Assembly: GCF_020567525.1 (NCBI RefSeq)
Contig: NZ_JAJCVI010000007.1
Span: 62,001-126,000, forward strand
Source of the DNA: Halorubellus salinus
Lineage (GTDB): Archaea > Halobacteriota > Halobacteria > Halobacteriales > Natrialbaceae
DNA length: 64,000 nt
Reading direction: 5' to 3'
The notes under the pieces are model-generated. The model searched no databases. It worked only from the letters and a program-made list of their open reading frames with translations, and was not told the DNA's origin. Below are positions 24,358 through 33,029 of the stretch, piece after piece. The position numbers and the translations under genes were made by a program. Numbering within the stretch: position 1 is the stretch's first letter; each line of letters opens with the position of its first letter.

Positions 24358-24550
24358 ACCCAGGAGCGTCCCTTGCCTCCGCAGCGTCGATGATGGTCGA
24401 TGGGAGGCCTCTCGAAGCCCCGGATAACAACGTTTCTCAGAAGGTTTCAACTACGGTGGAAGTCGTCTAGAAAAATGGGGCGAAATGCACTCAGGCACGC
24501 GTTCCGAGGAACGTTTTGAAATCAACAATGTACAACATATGAGCGCCAAA

Positions 24551-24558
24551 GTATAAAT
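24551..24558 (+). promoter_or_regulatory. TATA box of the Nudix-phosphohexomutase operon
   Basis: GTATAAAT lies 36 bases before the ATG at 24594 in the only AT-rich stretch of the upstream region. The distance fits an archaeal TATA box with a short leader. GAGAGGAT just before the ATG may serve as a weak ribosome-binding site. Confidence 0.6.
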
Positions 24559-24593
24559 GTTCGACTCTCATCATCTATTGGTGAGAGGATACC

Positions 24594-25286
24594 ATGACTG
24601 AAGATAATGACAAGGAACAGTTAGACGAGATGGTCGATCTTTACGATGCCCAAGGAAACCCGCTCAACGAGAAGAAAGAGTTGTCCCAAGTCCATCGAGA
24701 CGGCGATTGGCATCGAACGTTCCACTGCTGGATAGTCAACCCAGATATTCATGGCGGATCCGTACTCCTACAGCGGCGTGGCGAGTGGAAACAAAACTGG
24801 CCAGGTAAGGTCGATACCTCAGCCGCTGGCCATTACGATGTCGGAGAGAGCCTTGAGGACGGCGGGTTACGAGAACTCAGAGAAGAACTGGGAGTCGAAG
24901 CCGACGTTGAGGATCTGATAGATGCCGGCACGAGGATCGAGGTTGAGGAGGCTGAGGAGGGTGTGAAGAATTACGAATTCCAAGACGTCCGCTTCCTCCT
25001 CTCTGACAAAGAAATCGACGACTTCGACGCGAGTTACCCCGAGGTGGGGGGACTCATATATATGCCTGTGAGCGCTTGCCTCAGGCTACTCTCTGGGGAA
25101 TCGGATGTCGAAACAGGCCACGGTTACAGCTTCGTGAGTCAGGAAGATGAAGATCAGCCAGAGAAACAATACGGCGATTTCAAACTGACGAGGGACGATT
25201 TCATTCCTAGCATTGACCGCTTCTATTTCAAATCGGCTATCCTCGCGAAGAGGATACTCAACGACGAAAAGCACATTCAAATATAG
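24594..25286 (+). CDS. Nudix hydrolase
   Basis: A 230-residue Nudix enzyme. The Nudix box GHYDVGESLEDGG followed by LRELREELGV (79-101) has all required Gly, Glu and Arg residues and would bind the metal for cleaving a diphosphate linked to another group. The preceding HRDGDWHRTFHCWIVNP (34-50) resembles the isopentenyl-diphosphate-isomerase-like Nudix branch, whose members act on diphosphates of varied kind. The exact substrate is open. The stop codon is followed directly by the ATG of a phosphohexomutase-family gene, so the two act together, perhaps on a sugar phosphate or nucleotide sugar. Confidence 0.88.
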   Translation: MTEDNDKEQLDEMVDLYDAQGNPLNEKKELSQVHRDGDWHRTFHCWIVNPDIHGGSVLLQRRGEWKQNWPGKVDTSAAGHYDVGESLEDGGLRELREELGVEADVEDLIDAGTRIEVEEAEEGVKNYEFQDVRFLLSDKEIDDFDASYPEVGGLIYMPVSACLRLLSGESDVETGHGYSFVSQEDEDQPEKQYGDFKLTRDDFIPSIDRFYFKSAILAKRILNDEKHIQI

Positions 25287-26633
25287 ATGAGGGAAAGGGA
25301 GCAGAGCTATTGGGGCCAGACTATCCGACGTTACGGATTGCGAGACAGGACGGAGTATTTCGAGGATGACGAGAAGCTATCTGTTCTTTCGGATGGGTTG
25401 GTCCATCTGATGGAAGCGTATGGGTTGGGGAACATCGAGATAGCCCATGACTCGGGGGCGAAATCCGCGGAGATCGCCTCGAAGCTCAGGGGCTACATTG
25501 TGGAAAGCGGCACTGATTCGACGGTGGTCGGCCACAGAAGCTCGCCAGAAGTGGCTTTCCTGTCCAGCAGGATCCGTTCTCTCTGCGTGCTCATCTCGGG
25601 AAGCCACCAGAGTCCCTACTACACTGCTGTAAAAATGTTTGAGGGAGGTAGCCAACTTTGCAATGGTGGTTTATCACCGATTTTCAGAATACTCGCTAAC
25701 CAGGATGAGTCGGGACGGCGGACGGACTACGCCGACTACATCGCCGAACGTGTTCTGGACGCGTCCTTCGACCCGGTTCGGAGGGAAATTGCGATCGTGG
25801 ACCCCGGTTCAGCTGGGGGGAGAACGACCAACCGTATCCTCTCGACACTAGGCCACGACATCCGAGAGCTGCATAACGTGTCTTCAGAAGACGCCTCTGG
25901 AAGGTGGGTTTCGAGATTCGCCAGTAACTGGAGCGAGGAGCATACTGAAGCGGTACGGCGAGTTCTTACCGAGGTCGAGTCCGAATTAGGGGTGCTTATT
26001 GACGAAGATGGTGATCGGGTCGTTCTAGTCCACCCTGACCTTGGCCCGATCGCGCCCGATGAAATCGGAGCGGCAGTAGCACTGGCTGAAGGGTATACTT
26101 CGATCGTGTGTGATTATCGATGTAGCCCAGCGGTGAAATCGTTCCTAGAGTTGCACGGTATCGACACCATCCTGTCTGAGGTCGGTAGAGATAGGATTAC
26201 GGATGCGATGTCATTATCGGATGCCGAGCTAGGTCTAGAGATTTCGGGGCATTTCTTCTTCCCTGGTTCTGGGGGAATCCGTATCGATACCCCCTACGCG
26301 ATAGCACTTGCTTTGTCCTCGCCCGACTTCGTCGGACATATCAAGGAAATACGAGAGCATGCCAGCCTCGAATACCGTGGGGGCGAGTATCGGGTCCCCT
26401 TGGATGGGTTCGATCTTGCGGGGTTCGCGGAAGCTCTGGCTTCGATGAGGATCAACGGTAGCAGCGCTTCGTTCAATCGGTTCCCCTCCGGTTGGATGTG
26501 TACCTTCGAAGACACCCTACACATCGTTGCGCGCCGTAGCGAGACCAGTGACAAATTCTCACTGCTGGTATGGTCCTTGTCAAAAGAGCACCACGATAGG
26601 ATATTATCCATCCTGGACGAAGGGCGGCCGTGA
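25287..26633 (+). CDS. Alpha-D-phosphohexomutase-family protein
   Basis: A 448-residue member of the phosphoglucomutase/phosphomannomutase family, which moves phosphate between C1 and C6 of a hexose. The active-site loop is CVLISGSHQSPYYTAVKMF, where Ser106-His107 take the place of the usual TASHNP. The metal loop is IDEDGDRVV (near 240). The sugar-recognition loop is LGLEISGHFFF (near 314, usual GEMSGH). The first domain is recognisable but the N-terminus is unusual and the central domain diverges. Altered loop residues suggest a non-standard substrate. It starts immediately after the Nudix stop codon. The similarity is remote but all three loops are in order. Confidence 0.8.
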   Translation: MREREQSYWGQTIRRYGLRDRTEYFEDDEKLSVLSDGLVHLMEAYGLGNIEIAHDSGAKSAEIASKLRGYIVESGTDSTVVGHRSSPEVAFLSSRIRSLCVLISGSHQSPYYTAVKMFEGGSQLCNGGLSPIFRILANQDESGRRTDYADYIAERVLDASFDPVRREIAIVDPGSAGGRTTNRILSTLGHDIRELHNVSSEDASGRWVSRFASNWSEEHTEAVRRVLTEVESELGVLIDEDGDRVVLVHPDLGPIAPDEIGAAVALAEGYTSIVCDYRCSPAVKSFLELHGIDTILSEVGRDRITDAMSLSDAELGLEISGHFFFPGSGGIRIDTPYAIALALSSPDFVGHIKEIREHASLEYRGGEYRVPLDGFDLAGFAEALASMRINGSSASFNRFPSGWMCTFEDTLHIVARRSETSDKFSLLVWSLSKEHHDRILSILDEGRP

Positions 26634-26767
26634 TACGATAGGCCCGACTACGGTAGTGGTTGGGCCGCGGTGTCGGGAAGGCTTGGTCGGTGGGGAAATC
26701 AGGCTGGGAACGTTTAGTGAGTTGAGACAGTTGCTATTTTGCGCTCACGTTCGTCCTTCTTGCCATC

Positions 26768-26803
26768 TTGACATCCTCCCCGCCCTAAAGGGCGGGGCTT
26801 TCT
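26768..26803 (+). repeat. Solo IS200/IS605-type terminal hairpin
   Basis: TTGACATCCTCCCCGCCCTA followed by AAGGGCGGGGCTTTCT forms a strong GC hairpin (CCCCGCCCT/AGGGCGGGG) with a T-rich end. It is the same sequence as at 6409-6442 but on the opposite strand. No transposase is nearby. Besides being an IS200/IS605-type relic, it could act as a transcription terminator after the phosphohexomutase gene. Confidence 0.6.
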
Positions 26804-26905
26804 CCTTGAGTTTCCGTAAAACCGGCAAACCTGTAATGATTGTATTTATTTATCAGTGATAACTGCGGGTTTCTATAATACGGCCATATTTGCAGAAAGG
26901 ATACC

Positions 26906-27673
26906 ATGGATTATGATCAGATAGCCGACGACACTGCGGAAGGGCGGATGAATTCGGTCGGGAGACGTGCAAAGGTAATCAATGAACTACTATCACTGAT
27001 TGAAGACTCCAGGGGCACCAACGGTGGCGACCTCGTCGATCTAGGTTCGGGCACTGGCTACAGTTTGTTCAGGGCCATGGAGAACTACGATTTCGACTCC
27101 ATCACGTGCGTTGACGAGAGCGAAGAAATGCTGCATGAGGGCCGAACCCAATCGGACAGAAGACCAGACAACACGAAGTACCTCGTCTCGGCAATCGAAG
27201 ATATAAACGAGAACGGGTCTAAATATGACGTCGCACTACTGAACTCGGTTGTCCATCATCTTGATGATTTGAACGAGTCGTTTGATTCGGCGTTCCAGGT
27301 TCTGCGTCCCGGTGGTGCTCTGGGGATATACACGTTGTCACAAGAACAGCTCAATGACCACCACCTGGTCAGGTTCTTCCCCAGTGTCGCCGAAGTGAAT
27401 TCCCGGAGATACCCCCCGATAGAGGATCTAAAAACAACATTGGACGATGTCGGATTCAGGCACGTGAAATCCGAGAAGGTCACCTTCGACGTAGAGTTGG
27501 ACCCTCAAAAATATCTAAGCAGCATCGTTAATAAGTACGGATCGGTGCTTCATCTCATCAACGACGAGGAGTACGAAAAAGGAGTGGAAACGATACGCCG
27601 GAGAATCGACGAGGGGAAGCCAGTTGGCCAATTCACAGGCCGATATACCATAATCGCATCGACGAAGGAATAG
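26906..27673 (+). CDS. Class I SAM-dependent methyltransferase
   Basis: A 255-residue methyltransferase. The AdoMet-binding motif I is GDLVDLGSGTGYSL (41-54), followed by the acidic end of strand 2 (ITCVDESEEML, near 72). Motif IV is YDVALLNSVVHHLDD (near 110-125) and motif post-III FQVLRPGGALGIYTL (near 132). The C-terminal cap is helical and charged. It resembles small-molecule methyltransferases rather than rRNA enzymes. A TATA-like TATAAT lies near 26875. The acceptor is unknown. Confidence 0.88.
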   Translation: MDYDQIADDTAEGRMNSVGRRAKVINELLSLIEDSRGTNGGDLVDLGSGTGYSLFRAMENYDFDSITCVDESEEMLHEGRTQSDRRPDNTKYLVSAIEDINENGSKYDVALLNSVVHHLDDLNESFDSAFQVLRPGGALGIYTLSQEQLNDHHLVRFFPSVAEVNSRRYPPIEDLKTTLDDVGFRHVKSEKVTFDVELDPQKYLSSIVNKYGSVLHLINDEEYEKGVETIRRRIDEGKPVGQFTGRYTIIASTKE

Positions 27674-27875
27674 GCTGATAGTGACCATCATGCCGGTCCA
27701 TAGGGTGTCCTCCAGCTGGTCCCTACTATCCTGATTGGTTCTCTTCAACGCCCAAGCATTACGAGACGACGTCGGTACGTGATGGCTCACGGCAGCCGTG
27801 TCGCTATAAGATCTCGGTTGACGGACCAAGTGGCAACTGCGATTGATAGCCATTCCCTGAGGATGGCCTGACCAG

Positions 27876-29018
27876 TTGTGCGCTCCTAACCCTGAGGAAA
27901 CCATTCAATTGATAATTGACGAGAGTAGAACAGGACTATATGACCTCGGATGGTGGTCCCGTCTACATCTTAGAGACCACCCTGTGGCTATGATAGACAT
28001 GAACTTTGGAGAGCTCTCCCTGTCGTCACGAATAGGGTTAATTAGATCCTTGGGCCGCGGAGCCACGGCGTTTGTCTCCGTCGGGACAGCGTACCAAGTC
28101 CTACTGATTTATTTTAGAACGCGGCTTCCACTGTTCCTCTTCATCTCGGGATTCATCAATATCTGGTTCATGTGGGAGTTGGTGGTTGTGTATACGGATG
28201 AATCGTCGGGGTCAGATGAAGAGGACCAATCGGCTGACGAGATGTTCTCGGATGCTGTTCTGGCATGGACCCAGGAGTTACACGAACAGGGTCGTCATAT
28301 GGGTGTAATCAGCTTGCGGAAGCGGTTCTCACACGTTCTCCATATCTTGGGATACCACGACGTACGTTACGAAATCGGGGAGTTGGCACTCCAATCTGCG
28401 AATGTTCTGCGCGAAACAGACGATAGGGTAGAGATCCTGATAGACGATATGGGTTGGGCATTACATATGTGTGGCAAAACCGAAGACGCGATAGATAACA
28501 TCCAGAAAGGCGTCGATATCGCACGCCAGACCACGGATGAAAAGAGCGGACGGCTCATACTCGCTGAGGCCAAAGGTCTGAGACACCTTGCCTTCCTCTA
28601 CACACTCCAGGGCCGTGGTGAAGCCGAGAATTACATCGAGAATGCCTGGGATGTGCTGGACACTCACCCGGAACCAGGATCAGAGGAGGTGCGGAGAGAT
28701 CGGATGCAACTCTTACATACGTGGTCGGAAATCCGGTGCATGAACTATGGTATCCTATCGAACGGGAAGATACGTAACAATCCCGAAGCTGAGGCGGAAA
28801 TCGAGTCGTCGATTGACGACCTCACCGAGGTCATTGAGACGTTCGAAGCGTTGGGGGATTTAGAACGGGCCGCGAAATCGATGCGCCTGAAAGTGAGGAT
28901 GTTGAACGCGATTGATAGAGAGATCGATGCCAAGGAGGTAGAAGCAAGGCTCAACGATATTCTAGAGAAGTCTCAACTGTTCTCTTACGGCCGGATATCC
29001 CCCGTAGCGGACGGTTGA
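27876..29018 (+). CDS. Membrane-anchored TPR-like helical-repeat protein
   Basis: A protein of up to 380 residues with a TTG start at 27876. An ATG at 27990 or 27999 would remove 38-41 residues and is also plausible. Residues about 58-105 contain two hydrophobic segments (TAFVSVGTAYQVLLIYF and LPLFLFISGFINIWFMWEL). After an acidic linker (SGSDEEDQSADE) the remaining 250 residues form helix-hairpin repeats of tetratricopeptide type (ALHMCGKTEDAIDNIQKGVDIARQ; HLAFLYTLQGRGEAENYIENAW), which usually bind partner proteins. There is no enzymatic motif. The partner is unknown. Confidence 0.75.
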   Translation: MCAPNPEETIQLIIDESRTGLYDLGWWSRLHLRDHPVAMIDMNFGELSLSSRIGLIRSLGRGATAFVSVGTAYQVLLIYFRTRLPLFLFISGFINIWFMWELVVVYTDESSGSDEEDQSADEMFSDAVLAWTQELHEQGRHMGVISLRKRFSHVLHILGYHDVRYEIGELALQSANVLRETDDRVEILIDDMGWALHMCGKTEDAIDNIQKGVDIARQTTDEKSGRLILAEAKGLRHLAFLYTLQGRGEAENYIENAWDVLDTHPEPGSEEVRRDRMQLLHTWSEIRCMNYGILSNGKIRNNPEAEAEIESSIDDLTEVIETFEALGDLERAAKSMRLKVRMLNAIDREIDAKEVEARLNDILEKSQLFSYGRISPVADG

Positions 29019-29372
29019 TTTGTGACTATCCTCCAGCGGACCGAATGCGTAGCTCAGGTTCTATTTTACCCAGCAATGTCAGATAGCGATTAAGTCGCTT
29101 CTACTCCACTTGGTGAATCCAGCAATTAGAAATCGTATCTTTTCCCCCCAAAGGGGTCCCTCAAAGTCAGATGGGAATGACCCTTGGAAGGGATTTTAGC
29201 AGAATTCGCACTTCTGGAGCAAAGCTGGTAAGCAACCAGCAAACTCTGAAGGTGCGGCTCTGTTGAAGTCCTATCGTTCCAACATTTGTCTCGCTGGAAT
29301 AGCCGTTAGGTAGGTGTGCGAACTAGTCACTCAGAGTCACACTGGGGGTAAATATCATAGGAGACTATCCGT
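29019..29372. other. Intergenic region, possible IS end
   Basis: No gene is visible. GGCTCTGTTGAAGTCCTATCG at 29255-29275 resembles the terminal sequence of some haloarchaeal insertion elements (form GGCTCTGTTGAAA...), but no partner end or transposase was found. AAAGGGGTCCC near 29151 could be a small hairpin. Confidence 0.3.
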
Positions 29373-29624
29373 ATGGCGAGTCTCACTTGGGTAATGGAAT
29401 ACGAAATTGATTCAGGGGAGTCCGTCAGTCAAGCAGTTCTCACGAGTGTCGGTATAGTCGAAGATACTGCTATTACTAACCTTCCGGTACTGTACGAGAC
29501 GGTAGACCCTGACGCGTTAGATGCCATATTTGCAGGGGATGGGAATCGCAGGATGTCGTTCGCTTTCAGTAACTCCTGTATTGAGGTTTACAATGGGGAA
29601 TACCTCATAGTCGAATCTGCGTGA
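29373..29624 (+). CDS. HalOD1 output-domain protein
   Basis: An 83-residue stand-alone HalOD1 domain, a small haloarchaeal module usually found as an output domain of signalling proteins. The marks are SVSQAVLTSVGIVEDTAITN, LPVLYETVDPDALDAIF and a final beta hairpin (MSFAFSNSCIEVYNGEYLIV). The start may be the ATG at 29373 or at 29394. Its regulatory target is unknown. It stands alone with no operon partner. Confidence 0.8.
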   Translation: MASLTWVMEYEIDSGESVSQAVLTSVGIVEDTAITNLPVLYETVDPDALDAIFAGDGNRRMSFAFSNSCIEVYNGEYLIVESA

Positions 29625-29861
29625 ATAGCGCCTCGTAGTGAAATATCAATTCAGACTGATTAGTAGGTATATTCCCTGTATCTACCAGAACGTCTCAACG
29701 CATCAAGGAGGGTTCTCACCAGCTGATGCGCAGTGAAACATCTGCTCAGTAGGTTTGCATACTACTCGGCCAGAATCGTGAACCAGCGGCACATCTGGTT
29801 CTCCTGATAGGGGTCCTTCCCACCATCTTTATTTCCTCTTTGTTGGATAACACTATAGACC

Positions 29862-32186
29862 GTGGCAGATAAGCTCCCAATTCTCCGGCGGCGTCTGCTC
29901 GCCGCTGCAGCGAGCGGAGGGCTCGCATCATTGGCTGGCTGTAACTCGGTGAACGAGGATAGCACCACCAGCGACCGAAAAACCACCACCTCCACAACCG
30001 TCACATTCACCGATACTACCACATCGACCAGGACTTCCCCTCCAACAACCTCAACGAGAGACAGCAAACAGGTGTTCTCAGGTGGCACACTGGCAGATTT
30101 CCAAGATGCTCTGATAACCGCCAGCGAGATACCTGACGCCACATTACAGATTGACCCGGGGACGTATCAATTTGATCCGCTGCGGGCTGTCTCTAGTGGC
30201 GACAAGCGCGAACACGCCCGATTCACTGACATTGAGGACGTCACGATAGAGGGCAATGGTGCGACCTTCGTATTCAGCAATCCGCTGCGGGCTGGCTTTC
30301 GTTTTATTGGCGGACGCGACGTGACCGTGCGAAACCTTACGCTGGATTACGACCCTGTCCCGTTCACCCAGGGCGAAATCGTTGATCTCGGACCCGACCA
30401 GCGACGAATCACACTCGCGCTCGATCACGGCTATCCATCGCTTTCCCATTCCATGTTCGAGGCCGCTGATCGGGTTTGGGCGAGTGTCCACCAACCGGAT
30501 GGTCCGCTGGTAGAAGGATTCCGTAAGGAGAGAAGCTTCGATAAATTCTTCTCGAGTATTGACCGCGTTGCCGACCGTCGATTCGAGTTAACACTTCGAG
30601 ATGGTGTCAGTCCAAATGGACTGGCTGAAGGCCGCCGATTGACCATCGTCGCACGTAATCAGGGGACGGTCTTGTCGTTCTACCAGATGGAGCAGCCAAC
30701 AGTTGAGAATATCACGGTGCACGCGTCAGGTGGGGCCGTATTCTCTGCAGCTGTCTGCTCGGATCCAGTATTCCGGGGTACAACAATTGTTCCACCCCCG
30801 GACAGCGATCGCCAGATCGCGTCGGATGCCGACGGAATCCGCATCGTCAATTGCTTGTCCAGCACAACTGTCGAGAATTGTCACCACGAACGCTTACTGG
30901 ACGATAGTATCGTCGTCCAACACACGTTCACGAGCGTAAGTGAGCTTCTCGATGACCGTACGGTTGCGGTCGAGAACGTCCATCCATTCGTCGTCAGCTC
31001 TGAGGACACGCTCGAAGCACTATCCCAGAGTGGTGTCAGACTCGGTGAGTTACCACCGATCGCTGATTACGAGCGGCGCTTCTCCTCGCCAGGCAGTCGC
31101 GATAAACCGGCAACAATCACCTTCGCGGAGCCGATCAGTGGCACCCTCTCAGTCGGCGATTATATTGGTAATCCAGAGACGGGCAGCCAGAACTTCACTG
31201 TTCGAAACAACGAATTGCGGGACCACCGGGGTATTTTGGTGCGCGTCGTTGCCCGTCACGGTGAAATCACGAATAATGTTCTTGATGGGGCCTCCCGGAA
31301 CCCGGTCGAACTGGAGTGCGATAACGATCGACATTTCGCGCCGAAGGGGTACGTCGACGACGTAACGGTTGCGGAGAACACGATTCGGCGAGCCGGGATG
31401 GTGTACTTCTCGGGTGACGAGCCGGCTGGTATTCGGGTACATCTCTTGACTCGCCGGGATGTGCCTGATGACGGCCGTCCAAACAGAAACATCAGGGTCC
31501 GCGACAACGAGATCGAGACGACGGCTGGTGTCGGAATTAACATCGAGAACGCTGAAGACGTAGCTGTATCAGGAAACCGCATTTCGAACGTTAACCAGCT
31601 TGGGTACGGCCCGTATGGCGTATCGATTGCTAACTCTCAAGCCATTACGCTCACGGACAATACCGTGGCGGGACCCAGTACCCGTTTACAGGCGTTCGGC
31701 CAGCGCACCGATAGTCGCGAAATCACCAGTAGCAAGAACACGTTCCGAGTAAATGGGGAGACCCGCACGGTTTCCCTTCAGCAGTGGCTTCCGGTAGTAT
31801 TCAGGTTCAACCGGGCTGTGCAGCCGGAGCCCAACAGTCGATATCTCACAGTGCGATGCTACCGGGTTCGACTACGTGCCGGAGACACGACCGTCCAAGA
31901 GTATGATATCGGAGCTGATGAGTCTGGGCTTAGACTCAAACGTGGGTACTTTTCACCGGAAACAGCTGACTCCGGTACGTGGCGATGGTTCGGTGGGGGG
32001 GATGCCGTTACTCGCTTGACGTTGCCGGCAGACGTCATCGAACAGTCGGACCATCTTGAGATGGAGTTGATGCCTGTTGAGCGGGATATCAGGGGAACCG
32101 TCTCTGTCGACGGAGCCGATGGTGAGACTGTTCGATTTGCGAGTGAACAGCTTCAGTGGTACACGTTTGATCTCCCGGATCGCTAG
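29862..32186 (+). CDS. Exported lipoprotein with right-handed beta-helix (pectate-lyase-like)
   Basis: A 774-residue protein from a GTG at 29862. The N-terminus LRRRLLAAAASGG followed by LASLAGC is a twin-arginine signal with a lipobox (Cys near residue 30), so the protein is exported folded and lipid-anchored. A Thr/Ser-rich, probably glycosylated linker follows (32-72). Residues about 75-600 contain repeated beta-helix rungs (FTVRNNELRDHRGILVRV; NIRVRDNEIETTAGVGINIEN; VAVSGNRISN; ITLTDNTVAG), the fold of polysaccharide lyases and hydrolases. The last 150 residues form a separate beta domain. It probably acts on extracellular polysaccharide, but catalytic residues cannot be named with confidence. 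Confidence 0.85.
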   Translation: MADKLPILRRRLLAAAASGGLASLAGCNSVNEDSTTSDRKTTTSTTVTFTDTTTSTRTSPPTTSTRDSKQVFSGGTLADFQDALITASEIPDATLQIDPGTYQFDPLRAVSSGDKREHARFTDIEDVTIEGNGATFVFSNPLRAGFRFIGGRDVTVRNLTLDYDPVPFTQGEIVDLGPDQRRITLALDHGYPSLSHSMFEAADRVWASVHQPDGPLVEGFRKERSFDKFFSSIDRVADRRFELTLRDGVSPNGLAEGRRLTIVARNQGTVLSFYQMEQPTVENITVHASGGAVFSAAVCSDPVFRGTTIVPPPDSDRQIASDADGIRIVNCLSSTTVENCHHERLLDDSIVVQHTFTSVSELLDDRTVAVENVHPFVVSSEDTLEALSQSGVRLGELPPIADYERRFSSPGSRDKPATITFAEPISGTLSVGDYIGNPETGSQNFTVRNNELRDHRGILVRVVARHGEITNNVLDGASRNPVELECDNDRHFAPKGYVDDVTVAENTIRRAGMVYFSGDEPAGIRVHLLTRRDVPDDGRPNRNIRVRDNEIETTAGVGINIENAEDVAVSGNRISNVNQLGYGPYGVSIANSQAITLTDNTVAGPSTRLQAFGQRTDSREITSSKNTFRVNGETRTVSLQQWLPVVFRFNRAVQPEPNSRYLTVRCYRVRLRAGDTTVQEYDIGADESGLRLKRGYFSPETADSGTWRWFGGGDAVTRLTLPADVIEQSDHLEMELMPVERDIRGTVSVDGADGETVRFASEQLQWYTFDLPDR

Positions 32187-32488
32187 ACAAGATATCACCA
32201 GTCACCCACTGCAGGCATCAGTGGCCGCCGCTCAACGTTTCTCGTTGGCAGGCCATGTTGTCACCTACAACTCCGTCGAATGGGTTGTAAATAAGCACTC
32301 CTACTGGACAGCCGTTTCGCTGGACCGAAACCTGAATCGAAGCGACGCCCTCTGAGATTCATGTCTTTACTCAAACGTGCAACGCCGGAGTACCGGTTCG
32401 TGTGAACCCGCCAGAATCGCCGTCTGAGTGCGAGCGTTAGTCGGGTGAGAACCGATGTACTGCACGCTTCTCTTGAGGAACGTGTAAC
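32187..32488. other. Intergenic region before the integrase remnant
   Basis: No gene, repeat or tRNA-like attachment site could be identified. Composition becomes more GC-rich toward the right, where the integrase remnant begins. Confidence 0.4.
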
Positions 32489-32892
32489 ATGGGAACCGAG
32501 CGGAACCGGGACGCTCCCTGGAACGTCTGGATGACCCGTGGCGAGTACGCGGAGATCCCGCGGCACGCACCCTCCGACCTCGCCGAGATGGCGATCCGGT
32601 TGATGGGGGACTGCTGGCTTCGCGTCGCGGAGGTTCTCGACGTGACGGCCAGCGACATCTTGCGGCGGAGCGACGGTCGCAGCTGGAAGGTGGAGGTCGT
32701 CGCCGGGAAGGACACCAGCGGCGAGTACGCGCAGGGCAAGCACCGCGAGACTTGACCCCCCGCGACCTGGAGGCGCGTATCAAATGGCTCGTCTAGGACG
32801 ACGTCAGTCCGCGCATCGTCATGGCCCTCGGCGGCTGGGACTCCTACGACGCCATCGAACCGTACCTCGTAGCACCGACAGAGGAACAATAG
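32489..32892 (+). pseudogene. Decayed tyrosine recombinase (integrase)
   Basis: The first part (MGTERNRDAPWNVWMTRGEY onward) carries IRLMGDCWLRVAEVLDV, the Arg-I box of phage-type integrases, and VEVVAGKDTSGEY. It ends at a TGA at 32753-32755. In another frame DLEARIKWLV continues, hits a TAG at 32794, then resumes DDVSPRIVMALGGWDSYDAI and EPYLVAPTEEQ to a TAG at 32890. The latter is the C-terminal box with the Tyr nucleophile. The middle with the HxxR motif is deleted. So a frameshift, an in-frame stop and an internal deletion have inactivated an integrase that once served an element in this area. Confidence 0.75.
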
Positions 32893-32979
32893 CAAGGGGA
32901 GTATGTCCACAGTCGACCTCTGATTTGAGTTCGGAGGATACGTCTGCCAGTGGCAAGCGACCGATCCAATCCCTGTGGA

Positions 32980-33008
32980 GCTTCAGCCCACGAGGGGCCG
33001 TCTGTAAC
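32980..33008 (-). CRISPR. Orphan CRISPR repeat
   Basis: On the minus strand this reads GTTACAGACGGCCCCTCGTG and then GGCTGAAGC. It is the same repeat as the array at 23584 with one substitution in the middle, and one base lost plus one changed near the 3' end. No second repeat lies within spacer distance. It is 9 kb from the array and 21 bases beyond the stop codon of the gene at 33030. Confidence 0.65.
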
Positions 33009-33029
33009 CAGTCGTAGGTCTCCTGTGAA

